From Clitoria ternatea (lineage: Eukaryota; Streptophyta; Magnoliopsida; Fabales; Fabaceae): 64,000 nucleotides of DNA. The notes under the pieces were generated by a model. The model was not told where the DNA came from. It did no database searches and saw only the letters and a list, made by a program, of their open reading frames with translations. Position numbers and translations under genes: made by a program. Of this stretch, positions 21,635-33,591 are shown piece after piece. The stretch spans positions 47,352,501-47,416,500 of the forward strand of contig CM075675.1 in NCBI GenBank assembly GCA_037962975.1. Direction: 5' to 3'. Position 1 is the stretch's first letter, and every line of letters begins with the position of its first letter.

Positions 21635-24600
21635 ATGGAGGTACCGACAAATCGGCGATGGATGTACAACCGACTAGATCACAATCGGCGAGTGACTGAG
21701 GAGTTTATGATGGGGCTGTTGGAGTTCATTCCGTTCGCTACGGCAAACACGCCTGGATTTGAAGTGACTCAGAAGATCCGTTGTCCGTGCTCAAGGTGCA
21801 AATGCATGAGTTTTGAATACGCGGATGATGTCATGTGCCACCTAACTGAGAAAGGGTTCATGGAAACATACCACTGCTGGTACAACCATGGTGAGCAGTT
21901 ACCGCGTAGACCGTCAGACGTAACCGTGCAACAGTCTTACTACGAGGTTGGAGGAAACAGGGATACGTACAACAACATTGAACAAATGGTGATGGATCAT
22001 GTTGGACCCTCCACCGGGCGTATGCTGGAACATAATGACCAAGCAGATCATGGGGACTCTGACAATGCAGAGGAGGATCCTAATCCGGAGGTGAAGAGAT
22101 TTTATGATTTGTTGGCGGCGGCTCAGACTCCATTGTGGGACGGGTGCAACAGTCACACTGAGTTATCCGCCTCCCTAGCTGCTTTAAGCATAAAGGCAGA
22201 TTATAATCTTTCTGGAGGTTGTTTTGATAGGATGGTCAGTCTGATGGGTTCCACCATGCCTAGTAATCACAGAATGCCAGCAAACCTGTACCGTGCTAAG
22301 AAACAAGTGGCAAACTTGGGGCTGGGTTGTGTGAAGATAGAGTGTTGTGTTGGTGGATGTATGCTGTTCAGAAATGAGTTTGCAGACGAGAGTGTCACAA
22401 AATGTCTGCATTGTAATGAGGAACGCTACAAGACCGTTAAAAGGAGAGGGAAGGTAACCCGGACGGCCAGGAAGAAAATGTGGTACTTCCCTATAACACC
22501 GCGTCTTCAACGCCTGTATGCCTCATTGTCCACGGCAAAACACATGCGTTGGCATGCTCTGAACCGAACACAAGAGGGGTTTCTTTGCCATCCTTCCGAC
22601 GGGAAAGCATGGAAGTGTTTGGATGAGCTATATCCGGACTTTTCTGGCGAGTCGCGAAATGTAAGACTTGGATTATGTACTGATGGGTTTAACCCTTTCG
22701 GTCAATACGGAAGAGCTTACTCTTGTTGGCCAGTCATCCTGACCCCATACAATCTGCCTCCTGATATGTGTATGAAGAGGGAGGTCATGTTTCTAGCTGT
22801 ACTGGTTCCAGGACCCAAAAATCCAAAGGCGAACATAGACGTGTTTTTGAAACCGTTGGTTGAAGAGTTATCACAGTTATGGGATGTCGGGGTAATGACT
22901 TACGATGCGTCTTTGAAGAACAACTTTATGATGCGTGCTGTTTTGATGTGGACTATTAATGACTTCCCGGCCTACGGTATGCTTTCTGGATGGTCCACGT
23001 CTGGGAAGCTAGCTTGCCCTGTATGCATGGAACATACCGGGGGGGAATCACTCCCTGTTAGTGGCAAGACAAGTTTCTTTGACTGTCATAGAAAGTTTCT
23101 ACCGTTGGATCACCCGTTTAGGAGGAACAAAACCGCTTTTAAGAAGAACAAGGTTGTTAATGAACCTCCACCCCGTAGGTTATCTGGTGCACGGGTTTGG
23201 CAGAGGGTCGAAGAGTATCCTTACATCTGGGACAAGAGTGTTAAGGAGTTTGCGGGTTACGGTAAGGAGCACCACTGGGTGAAGCAGAGTGTGTTGTGGG
23301 ATTTGCCATATTGGAAAGACTTGTTGTTAAGACACAACATTGATGTGATGCACACTGAACGTAATGTTTTCATGAATATTTTTGACACTGTTATGGACAT
23401 CAAAGGGAGAACAAAGGACAACGAGAAGAGTCGTCTAGACCTTCCGATTTGGTGTTCTAGGAAGGAGTTGGAGTTGAGGGATGCGGGACGTGGAAGAATG
23501 TTTAAACCCCATGCAAAATATGCTTTAACTAGACCACAACAGATTGCTGTGTGTATTTGGATGAATGGGTTGACCCTGCCTGACGGATTCGCTTCTAACT
23601 TGAGTAGATGTGTCGACATGAAGGAGGGCAGAGTGTTTGGCATGAAAAGTCATGATTGCCATGTGTTTATGCAACAACTACTCCCGTACGCGTTTCATGC
23701 CTTACCGAAGCCTATTTGGAAACCGTTAGTGGAGTTGAGTCACTTCTTTAAGGAGTTGACGGCTACTTCGTTGAGTGTGGAGAAACTTGTGAAGATGGAA
23801 GAAACTATCCCAGTATTGATTTGTAAGTTGGAGCAGATTTTCCCACCAAGTTTTTTTGACTCCATGGAGCATTTGCCTATCCATCTACCGTACGAGGCCT
23901 TGGTTGGTGGCCCAGTGCAGTATCGTTGGATGTATCCATTCGAAAGGTGAATGCTTGGTGAACTCTTTAATTTCATTGCAAACACTTCTTATAATAGTAT
24001 TTTCTAACTTAACACCATGTTGTTAATGATGTTGAAGATTCTTACGCTCTTTAAAAGATAAAGTGTCGAACAAAGCCTGCGTTGAAGCTTCAATTTGTGA
24101 GGCATACTTAGTCGAAGAAATGACAACCTTTGCTTCTTTCTATTTTCCAACGGAGATAGAAACTAGAATGAGTAGAATTCCCCGCAATCTTGGGGTAGCC
24201 AGCCGCACAGGGTTTGATGAACAAACGTCGATTTTCAACTATCCTGGTCACCCGGGGGGCAGGCTCACAAAATGTTACATTGATGAGAAAGATCGAAAGG
24301 CGGCTCACTTGTACATTCTTCTCAATTGCCCAGAAGTGGAACCCTTTATTGAGTAAGTCATAGAAGTTATATTATACATTCTTAACGTAGCTTTTATATT
24401 AAACTTATTTGTTTCTTTCAATAGCTTATACACAGATATGCTAAAACTTGAGCAAAATGATTTAACTGATGACCAAATTCAAAGTGAGGTGTCATCCAAG
24501 TTCGTTGGTTGGTTCGCGCAACATGTAAGACCCGTATACCAAGTGTTTTTAAGCCTATTTGCTTCTAACTCCCGTCAATATTGAAGATTCTTTACTCCAA

Positions 24601-25376
24601 GCCCTTTCTTGGGGGCCGGTGAAGACTGTTAAAAAATGGCCTATTTACTACGTAAATGGCTACAAGTTTAATATTCTTCAATGGAGTGAAGGGATGCGCA
24701 AACATAACTACGGGGTTTGTGTTAAAGGCACCGCCGGTCAGTTGGAAGAAGACTTTTATGGAGTGCTGACGGAGATTGTTGAAGTTTCATTCTCTGGACG
24801 ACTAAGAAGAGATATTGTTCTATTCAAATGTGATTGGTTCGACAACACAATCGGTGTTGGAACAAAGGTTGACAACAACTACGGCTTAGTTGAGGTCAAG
24901 AAGAATGGTAGATATAAAGGGTTTGATCCCTTCATTTTTGCCCAACAAGCTGAGCAGGTTTATTACACCGACTTCCCGGGAGGACATCGGGACTGGTATG
25001 CAGTAATCAAGGCCAAGGCCCGAAGTCAGATCACTGACAATGTCTCCGAGGAGGTTGATGACGCTTATCAGCTTGCACCACACGAGCTCAACGATGCCAA
25101 TTTGTTGTTCAACATTGATCCAGTCATAATGGATGAGACACTCGCCACTACGGGGGGTGAACACATTGATAAAGACCTTGTCTCTCGATCAAAACGGTCT
25201 AGGGCTGATTTGGATACTGATGAACTTATTCAAACAGATTACCACAGTGACACTGAAACTGAGGGGGAATTTGAAACTGAAACAGACACAGAGTATGTAG
25301 TTGTTAAACATATATACATAGGTTTATATATATCCTGAGACTAACCTTTTTTGTTCATTATTTTATCCACAGATGA
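21635..25376 (+). CDS. TNP2-type CACTA transposase (multi-exon)
   Basis: It catalyses excision and insertion of the CACTA element in the nucleus. Exon 1, 21635-23946 (771 residues in the open frame), has an N-terminal transposase-associated domain (RRWMYNRL, IRCPCSRCKC, CHLTEKGF, YHCWYNHGE). The transposase_21 core has LCTDGFNPFGQY (aspartate about residue 350), MTYDAS, CPVCM and HNIDVMHTERN (aspartate about 570). A DUF4218 region (LLPYAFHALP, LPIHLPYEALVGGPVQYRWMYPFER) follows. Exon 2, 24038-24352, continues in phase (FLRSLKDKV, CVEASICEAYLVEE). Exon 3, 24425-24524, ends WFAQHV. Exon 4, from about 24560 to 25292, is DUF4216 (VNGYKFN, YYTDFP). A last splice to 25373 gives GAA then TGA at 25374-25376. 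The exon 3/4 junction is out of frame with every acceptor I can see, so there may be a frameshift or an unusual splice there. Confidence 0.9.
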
Positions 25377-27192
25377 CGGGACGTCGACTGCCCTTCAGTA
25401 GGGGTGGTGGGTCCAGGACCCCGGCTTCCCGTCTGGGGACTCCTACCCCAGGGCAGGAGACCACTCCATCACCACCACAGGGACCACTCCATCACCACTA
25501 CAGCAGACCACTCCATCACCACTACAGCAGACCACTCCATCACCACCACCACAGCAGACCACCCCATCACCCCCACAGCTGACCACCCCAGAGCAGACTC
25601 CTGGAGTTGGTGGCTTGGAGGACCATGGCCATCAGGCGACCCCACCTCCGGCATCCCCTCTGCCCATGTTGGTACCCGTGCCGGCCGGAGACGAGTAAGT
25701 GACTAAACCTCAAATACTTTTATGTTATTTGTATGACACTTTATATTAAACTTTAGTAGAAAGACTTGTTGGTTTATTGGATGTTACTTTAATTAGTACT
25801 TGTATAGATTGAATTGTACTGGGCACTCTTCTGTTTGTAACAGGGTAACTATGTAAACTTGGAAATGTTACATTTACAGGGGAGACTCTGCCGAAATTTT
25901 GGGTGTCTCCCTAGATTGTGTGTTGTTTTACTCCTAACATAATTGTTGTCATTACAGCTTTGTTGATAGTAGTCGCACTACCAAAGCGATTACTAAGGTT
26001 TTGAAGGCCCAGTGGGATGGTCTATATATATCTTGGACAGATGCTGGGAAGGTTGTGCAAGATAGGTGGTTTGACACCTTCTCGGTAAGTTCCTAGCTCA
26101 TTTATTGTGACTTGATTTGTAAAATAGACCTGTTATTAATTTTGATTTCTCAATTCATTTTACAGCGTGATTACCAGTGGGCGGAGGGTATGATTGATGA
26201 GATTAGGAAGGTCTTTGCCACAAAGACCTCCAAAATCATCAAGAGTACCCTTTGGAAGGTGAGGGACAAGGGTGAGCGCCCTCGTTGGATCCCGGAGGAC
26301 CATTGGGACGGGATGGTCCAGAAGTGGGGCGGGGTCCCATTCCATCAGGCGAGTGCTCGGAATAGGGCCAACAGAGCCGCCGATGCTGCAGCCTCGGTTT
26401 ACACTGGGGGTAGCATTTTAACCCTCGAGCACAAGAAAAGATTTGTAAGTATATTTATGTTAAACATTTCTATTATCATTCGTCTTACATGTTTACAAAT
26501 AATAATCTCAATGTTTTTTGTCCACCACAGGAGCAGAGGGAGCACCGGGAGCCTTCTTTGTTTGAGGTCATGCAAATGACCAAGAAGAACAAAGCCGGTG
26601 CATGGGTAAACCAGAAGACTACGGAGCTAGCGGTATTTACTTTTAACTGACATATGCTTATAATTTACAAATCAACTTACTAATCCTATCGTTGTTTTTG
26701 AATTTACAGGAGGCGTATCAGGCCAGGAGGGCCGAGAAGGAGGCGGACCTGGTGGCTTCCACTCCTGAAGGGGAGGTTCCTCCCACCCTATCTTGTTCTG
26801 ACGACAACGCCATCTATATGGAGGCTGTTGGCGGTGTGAACAAGAAAGGGAGGGTGTTTGGATTGGGTGGCGTCGGCACGCAGCTGGCGAAAAAGGGGAA
26901 GACCCCTTCCTCTTCGTCTTCCTCTGGTCTTCCGACTGAGGTCGTTCAGGTAATTCAAAACCTGAACGATGAGCTACACGAGGAGCGACGTCAGAGGCAG
27001 TTGCTGTTGGAGCGGCACGAGGCGGACCGACAGAAGGCCGAGGCGGACCGACAGCGGGCCGAGGAGCAGCACGCCGAGACTCGTCGGCAACTTGCTCAGC
27101 AGCAAGAGCTACTGATGCAGTTGATGGCGAGGCTACCTCCCCCCACTTCCCAGGCGCCCCCACCACCACCCCAGGATCCCCCACCACCTTGA
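25373..27192 (+). CDS. Second CACTA gene, Plant_transposase (TnpA-like) protein, five exons
   Basis: Predicted exons are 25373-25694, 25958-26084, 26166-26444, 26531-26632 and 26710-27192, all with GT/AG ends and compatible phases. Exon 1 encodes a proline/threonine-rich tract. Exons 2-4 match the plant transposase (Ptta/En/Spm) family: KVLKAQWDGLYISW, RWFDTFS, IIKSTLWKVRDKG, GGVPFHQ. Exon 5 has VFGLGGVGTQL, a long charged coiled coil (ERHEADRQKAEADRQRAEEQ, about 26985-27120) and a proline-rich end. In En/Spm the TnpA protein binds subterminal repeats and works with the TNP2 product. Exon 1 appears frameshifted by one base inside its 24-bp repeat near 25480: the ATG frame and the frame that continues across the splice differ. 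Its ATG overlaps the predicted stop of TNP2 (ATGA). Confidence 0.85.
25463..25585 (+). repeat. 24-bp minisatellite inside the second CACTA gene
   Basis: Units of ACCACTCCATCACCACTACA plus GCAG encode TTPSPLQQ in the downstream frame. The unit at about 25480 reads CAGGGACC where the others read CAGCAGACC, one base shorter, which shifts the frame. Confidence 0.85.
25868..25915. repeat. Second copy of the GGGGAGACTCTGCC palindromic element
   Basis: TTTACAGGGGAGACTCTGCC followed by GAAATTTTGGGTGTCTCCC lies within intron 1 of the second CACTA gene. The preceding 30 bases also resemble those before the copy at 21057. Confidence 0.7.
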
Positions 27193-27537
27193 TTGTAGTT
27201 CTTTTATTTATACACATTGTATATTTGATTTTTAGTTATGTTATATTTTCATTCAGTATTTAGTTTGTCATTCTTTATTTATTATGTCAATATTTAATGG
27301 TAATTACATTCAAATCACAAAGCCTTTCTACCTATCATTACTAATTTAACCTATTTCATAAATTAATTTAATCTATTATTTTGTTTTTAATAATAATTCA
27401 TTACTTCAAAAAAATTATTTTAATTTAATTATAAAATTTTATCAGCCAATACAAAATACAAAATATTAAGATATTTTTAAAGCTAAATTAACAAAACCAG
27501 TCAATATTGGATCAATTTTAAAAAAATTTAAAAATTC

Positions 27538-28022
27538 TCGTTAGCGACGGTACCCGTCCGTCGCTGACTTATTAACACTAGCGACGGACGTTGTGGTCAC
27601 TACCTGACAACCACTAGCGACGGGAATCCTTGGTCGCTACATCGCAACCACTAGCGACGGAAACGTGTGGTCGCGACCTGACAACCACGAGCGACGGAAT
27701 GTATTGGTCGCTGTATCACTACATCTAGCGACGGCACGGGGTGGTCGCTGGTGTCTATTAGTAGCGACGGGGTCTCGAGGTCGCTGTATGGCAACACTTA
27801 GCGACGGCAGCAGTTATTGGGGCAGAGACGATGTTAGCGACGGCCTTACGCCGTCAATAAGTTAGCGACGGCATTTATGTGGTCGCTGATGTGTTTTCGA
27901 CGAGGGTTTTAGCGACGTCTACTTTCCCGTCTGTGACGCCGTCGCTAATGGTTTTAGCGACGGGAATTCCATTGATTAGCGACCAATTCTGTCCGTCGCT
28001 AACAGTTGTTTTTTTAGTGGTG
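27538..28022. repeat. CACTA 3' subterminal repeats and terminal inverted repeat
   Basis: Many copies of TAGCGACGG and CCGTCGCT lead to the terminal TTTTTTTAGTGGTG. This is the counterpart of the 5' subterminal block. Confidence 0.92.
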
Positions 28023-28619
28023 GCTTGTATTAGGCTTCGGGAATTCCTTTCCCCAAAGCTAAGATTTCTAGATTTCAAAGGGCTAAACAACCCAACATCA
28101 ACAACACCATGGCCTATAACAAGACCTAAGGCTTCATCAATTTAAACATCCATTCTCTTAGTCTAATATTAATGGTTCGCAATCATTGTCAACATCATAA
28201 ACATCAACACTTACTAATCCCTCAAATCAACATACCTATATACATGCATATATCATCATTTGCAACTCATGACTTAGCTCCCCATTTTATCAATATTAAT
28301 ATTCAACCCATATCCTACAAAAATCCATTTCCATGTATAAAATCATTCTAAGGTACCAAAAATCATCAAGATCATTAAGTGGGTCAAAAACCCCCAATTT
28401 ATTAGCACTTAGGTTTTCCCATCTAACATTATTTAACAATATTCTTAATCAATCTCCTAAAATCTTTATGGTCACTATAACTTTCTCTTCATCCCACAAC
28501 ATCAAACCATGTTCAATTTCACACTTCCATTATTCATGCTTAGAGTTTCACTCTAGGTTTACCAACACAATCAACACCCATCCACATGCAAGGCTTCTAA
28601 TATTATCATCTTCAACCCA

Positions 28620-28727
28620 ATATCATAAAACCATAATAGAATGATTGTGGAGGTAAGAAATCTTTACCTTAGGATATCATAAAACCATAATAGAATGATT
28701 GTGGAGGTAAGAAATCTTTACCTTAGG
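28620..28727. repeat. Exact 54-bp tandem duplication in LTR B-1
   Basis: A 54-bp unit starting ATATCATAAAACCATAATAG at 28620 is repeated at 28674 with no visible difference, so it is recent. LTR B-2 shows no equivalent doubling. Confidence 0.9.
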
Positions 28728-29440
28728 TCCAAACTCCACCAAAGCGAAAATGAGGGTGAAGAAGAAGGGGAGGACCAATGCAAGCTTCCTAGCTCCATGC
28801 ATGCTTCACATTTCCAACTTAACTCTTGATTTTAGCAAGGAATAGAAGAGGAAGAAGTGTGGGACGATTTTTACCATGGAATGAGGGAGAAGGAAGTAAA
28901 AGTGAAGAGAAAGGTGAGGAGGAAGAAGCTGCCGAAAATGAAGGGAAGAAGAGAGTGGAAAATGTGTTTTATTGGCTCATTAACCATTGGTTATTAAAGT
29001 GTACCCTTATGATATTCCCCTTTGGTCCATTGTGTAATGGAGTGTAAAGTGAGTGGGGAGAGAGAGAAGAAGAAGTGGACGGTGGTAGTGAGGAAAAGAA
29101 AGGGAATTCTCATTTTCTTTTTAATCTAATTTGGTTCGTAATTTCCCCGTTTCATATCCTATGTCGAGTCCAATTAATTAGTTCCTTAACACTAAAAATT
29201 ATTCTAACCACACCATCTTAACCACAATAATATTCCAAATATTCTAGACCCATCAACCACTCAATTTGATTAAGTGGGTCCCACATCATCTGTTAATTCA
29301 TCCGTTTTCAGTAAATCTTAATTTACCGATAATTCACCTCTAATGTCTAACAACATCTCCCACAATTATTTGACCATGAATAATTAATTATCATCACCTA
29401 ATAAATTTATTTTCTCAAAAATCTGGGATGTTACAATGGT

Positions 29441-30754
29441 CCCATCTATTTTCACAAGTTACGAGGAGCATTTAAATTAACGTTAGGCATATATTTATTT
29501 TGTTTATTTTTTGAGCTTATTTAATTGTTTTATATATTCTCTAAAATTGAAACAACAAGAACAAATTTTACCCTTAAATAAACTTATCATTTCAAAAAAA
29601 TAAAAAATACTTTTCTTTGTTTTTCTCTTATTTGTAAAAATTAAAATTTCAAAAAATACCTTTTATTTTCCATTTATTAAAATTCAAAATTAAAAATCCT
29701 TTAAAAAAGGTTAATTTTCAAAATTAATAAGCTTGTCTTATCTCTAAGAATTTTCCTTTTTTCTCTTTCAATTTTAATAAAATTAAAAATATAATTTCTT
29801 TCCTTCCCTTTTTATTAAAAATCAAACTAAAAAAATAAAAAACTTCCCTAACCGTTTTTGTCTTTTCTCTGTCTCACCTCACCGATTCACGATTCATAAA
29901 TGTCACTAACACATGGAATTAGAACCTTTTTTATTACATTTGTATTTGTATTTTTTTAGAACAAATAACATCTGTTACTTATCATCCAACGGTCCAAATG
30001 TATAATCTAAATGCATGATATCACATGCTTCAATGTGTAGCATTAAACATTGGAAAGAAAAAGGGTTCCATCGTCTCCCCCAACTAGGTGTCTCTTTCCA
30101 CCCCTAAATAAGCCACAACCAGGTTTCTATGAAATTTGAAATTAAACCCAACATGTACTGGTTCTTGGATCCATTAATCCACAAAACCATAATTCACCAT
30201 TAATTTGTATTTTTATATAAAAATAGCAATAATTTTGTTTCCAATATAACTTCTACGTAGTCCTACATATTCAATTATTTTAGCTCTTTATGTCACTATT
30301 AGAGATTTTCTTTTAAAATTCAAAACCTTTATACATTAGAAACAAGTTTAGGAGCCGCTTGTGCCTAGTACAAGTTTTCTTTCTAAAGAAAAAGTTTATG
30401 AACAGAATGTGTGTAGGGGTATGTTTGAATTTAAAGTGATGACTTAAGACAAAAGTAAGTCTAAGAATATTTATTGAAAGGGTGTGTTGAGCCCGTAAGC
30501 ATCACCATCTCATGTGAAGTTTAAGTTCATGTACACTTGACAATGTAAAACCGAGTTGTGCAAAATGAGATATTTTTAGCTAAAATATACAAGAAATTCA
30601 TAGGGGTGAATTCAAAAGAAACCAAAATAATTCTAAAAAAAATATCACAGATGAGAGAATAGGACATACTTTTAAGTAAGTTTTAATTTCCCACCCATTA
30701 AATTAATCATATGATCAATTTATGTTTCGGGTTTGTATTTTTCTTTTAGCTTTT
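29441..30754. other. AT-rich host DNA, no gene recognised
   Basis: Between the duplication of solo LTR B-1 and the next LTR material I see no coding region, RNA gene or element boundary. Confidence 0.55.
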
Positions 30755-30850
30755 GTGTCACACCCCGCTTTCCATAACCCAGATTTCGATGTAATTATGA
30801 TAATTAATTAAATAAAATGTGAGGAGATTTTTTTTCTTTTTAAATATGTT
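30755..30850 (+). mobile_element. Possible LTR start fragment
   Basis: TGTCACACCCCGCTTTCC followed by a sequence resembling the first 80 bases of LTR B-1 (ATTTCGATGTAATTATGATAATTAATTAAA). It stops where the E-2 LTR begins, so E-2 may have inserted into another LTR. Weak evidence. Confidence 0.4.
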
Positions 30851-32976
30851 TGTGAACACCTATATCGTTCTGACCATATTCAACGCCAAAGACCGTCTAT
30901 AGTTAACACCGGCCCATGCCACAATGTGACACCATTCCAATCAAATCCAACGTCAAGATATGAAGTAACAATATGGGACACACGTCAAATCGGTCTGGTG
31001 CCATGAGAAGGGACCAAGGAAATTCGTTGCCAAGGTATTGACCGGTGTCCTTTATTGTCCAGAGTAGAGATCTCATTATTTGGTGTCGAGGTAGTGACCC
31101 TTGTGATACCGTCTCCTGAGTCTGGTTGCCCATGCCATGACTTGGAGACACACTACCTGATTCAATCCTGAAATCTAGGAAATGGCAGACAGGGAATAAG
31201 AGATAAAAACAATAAAAAAAACCTCTCCACCCGCCACTGTTCCCCACAACTGCTAGTGGCTAGGCTGTCCCTCCACTACGCGCATGGGTTAAGTGGAAGC
31301 CCGAGCTGTCCAAGCACTCAGCACGTGGGAGAGACTCCAGGGAGCCTCTATAAATACCTTAATTAAAGAGGTCCAAGGGTCCTCTTCTTGAATCTAGAAT
31401 CCCTGAGAAAAACTGGTCTGAACTTTGAAATCCAGAAGCCCCCTAAAAGAATTGGTCCGATCCCTGAAATTTTTAATCCCATTGAAACAGAGAGTTGGCC
31501 CAAACTTCTGAATCCGATCCCTGAAGAGAACTAGTCCTAACCCCGTTCCTTGAATTTCCTGGGGAAAATCTTCTTCCGTTACCTTGACTCCGTCCAGAAC
31601 TCCCTAAAATTCCCTCTGTATCCCACTTTCTTGAAAGAATCCTATATCCACCAGTCCCACACCGGATCCTCATAGAACTCTACGTCGGCTCTATACTGAA
31701 TTCCCATCTCGGATCCACATTGAACTCCTACATCGGATCTTACTACCAATTGGCCCAGCCACTCATTCACCACACCGGTTTCTGCTTTTCTAGCCTACAC
31801 CGGCCCTGAACTAAACTTTGGTTCCTCCAGTGCCAACGTCTACACCGGTTACAATTCCTTCATCTCCTTTGTTTGTTGTTCTGCTTATTCTGTTTTATGA
31901 TCACTGTTCTGTTTTCTCGTTAGATTTTGTCATCCCTATTCATAATGCAAAAGTAACAAAATATGTATTTTTTGTATATCTCTTTAAGCCGGCACAGTAG
32001 TGATTTAAGTTAGTGTCGTGCAGGAGTACTCCTGCCTACACTATCCCTAAGACCCATACACGTGTGAAGAACTTCGCTTTGTATGCCCCTTTTTTCCGTA
32101 AACCTCATCCGCAACCAATTCCCCTACATTATCTATAGAACATCCCTTATCAAGAACTACCTAACCCTGATTTCTTGAAAACTCGAGAATACGTAGGAGC
32201 AAGACTTAGCTCCTGTCGGGCCCACTTCCTTTCCCTTCTCGTTCCTCTTTGAAAATTAATTCCAATACTGTCACTTTCTTGGAAGTCAATTTGGATGCGA
32301 CGTCTTGTTGTCTTTCTTTCACTTTTGCTTGGCCACTACTAATTTTTCGCAAAGATCAGGATAATTTGGATGAGACGTCCTATTTATCCCCTTTGACTTC
32401 CAACCCGACACCCAGATGAGAGAATGATTAATTTGGACGGGACGTCCTACTAGCATTCTTTCTCCCACATACATCCTCACTAAGAGGCCAGGGTTAATAT
32501 GGACGTGATGTGCTGTTAACCCCTCCTTTTTCCTTCCCGATCTGGCATCTTGACAAAAAGATGACTAATTTAGATGAGACGTCTTGTTGGTTACCTTTCC
32601 TCTTTTTCCCATTTTCCCCAATTAAAGCCAGGATTAATTTGGACGAGACGTCCTATTGATCTTACTCCGAGCTTTTTTTTATTTCGTCTGTCTCCTTCAT
32701 TTTCAAGAAAAAAATAGAAACAATTTTAAGGCTATTCATGATGCGTATTTTCAACTTTAGTACTGTTTTAATAGGCGATGTGGGGTGCTAATACCTTCCC
32801 CACTCGTAACCGATTCCCGAACTTGAATCTCACCTTTTTTAACCAGTGCTTTACTAAACAAAGTTCTTGTTCCCAATGTTTTTTCCTATGGATAAAAACG
32901 TTGGTGGCGACTCCCTGTTCTGTTTTATCATTTATTTTTGAGGGTCGGCCGCACCGCCACGATCTCGGTCGCGAAA
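30851..32976 (+). mobile_element. Ogre/Tat-like LTR E-2
   Basis: It starts TGTGAACACC at 30851 and ends GCGAAA near 32976, aligned with the GCGACA end of solo LTR E-1. The last 700 bp match E-1 well, including CTAATACCTTCC, GTAACCGA and GGTCGGCCGC. The first kilobase is unlike E-1 apart from the terminus. A primer-binding site follows directly. Confidence 0.8.
32289..32660. repeat. Spaced GACGTC motif array in LTR E-2
   Basis: Six copies of a motif like AATTTGGACGAGACGTCCTA (around 32289, 32367, 32429, 32494, 32568 and 32635), spaced about 65-78 bp. The same series occurs in E-1. Confidence 0.85.
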
Positions 32977-32997
32977 GATGATGACTCCACTGGGGAC
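32977..32997 (+). other. Primer-binding site of the E-2 element (tRNA-Arg-like)
   Basis: TGATGACTCCACTGGGGAC follows the LTR end. From memory, legume Ogre elements use a tRNA-Arg site of the form TGGCGACTC-GCTGGGGA, which this resembles with two or three changes. Confidence 0.6.
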
Positions 32998-33591
32998 ATA
33001 CTTGAGAGTCAGGCAATTTAGGTTAAAAGCACATGTTTTTCTTATGTAGCCTTTAGTTTGTTTTAATTTCTTCTTTCATTTTGTTTTGTGTTGATGTTGT
33101 AGACGCTTGCTTTTAATTCCAATCATGCTTTGTCATTTATGTACTGTTAATATTTTTGCATGATTATTGAACCCTAGGGTAGATAACTCTATTATTTTTT
33201 ATGTAATTGTTGAACCCTAGGGTAGACGACTTTATTGTTATTATTTTATGTTTGTTCACTATGCAGGATGGGGTAAGGTACAGGTATTGAATGCCCTTTC
33301 ACACACTACACTCATATTTTTGCACACACTCATGAGTGGCGCCCTATACCCGAGCCCCAAATGAAACTTAAGTTAGGAGAGGTTGGTAGCGGTGTCGTTT
33401 GGGATGTACTTCCCATCCGGCGATCGTAAGAACCTCAACTAGAGTTTGTCCTCTCATGATGTACGCACCTAGTAGTAACCTCAACTAGATTCCCTGCTGT
33501 TGCGACCACATCATGAGTAGGATCTTGGCTCTAGTAACCGTTTAGAAATCTAGTGCAAGCCACCCCAATGTGAGGAGTCACTTTTAGACGA
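32998..33591 (+). mobile_element. Truncated internal leader of the E-2 element
   Basis: Non-coding sequence after the primer site, with two short direct repeats (TTGAACCCTAGGGTAGA at about 33167 and 33208). It ends abruptly at about 33592, where element C LTR sequence begins. No gag or pol remains. Confidence 0.55.

Larger units (their letters stand above)
16793..28022 (+). mobile_element. CACTA (En/Spm) transposon, 11.2 kb, with two transposase-type genes
   Basis: The ends are CACTACTAAAAAAA at 16793 and, inverted, CACCACTAAAAAAA at 28022. The 3-bp target duplication GCT is at 16790-16792 and 28023-28025. Subterminal GCGACGG-type repeats fill both ends. It carries a TNP2 transposase gene (21635-25376) and a second Plant_transposase/TnpA-like gene (25373-27192), plus captured host exons on the opposite strand. 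The insertion point is confirmed by LTR B-2, where the matching sequence around 40090-40140 is uninterrupted. Ends and subterminal arrays look intact; coding integrity is uncertain (see the genes). Confidence 0.95.
13086..29435 (-). mobile_element. Solo LTR B-1 (about 5.1 kb), split by the CACTA element
   Basis: It starts TATAACACCC at 13086 and ends GGATGTTACA at 29435, flanked by the 5-bp duplication ATGGT (13081-13085 and 29436-29440). No internal retrotransposon domains lie between, so it is a solo LTR left by recombination. Without the CACTA (16793-28022 plus GCT duplication) it is about 5.1 kb. It aligns end to end, in reverse orientation, with solo LTR B-2 (37432-42664). I place its sense strand on minus, because that orientation starts TGTAACATCCC as in element A; this is an inference. 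Confidence 0.9.
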
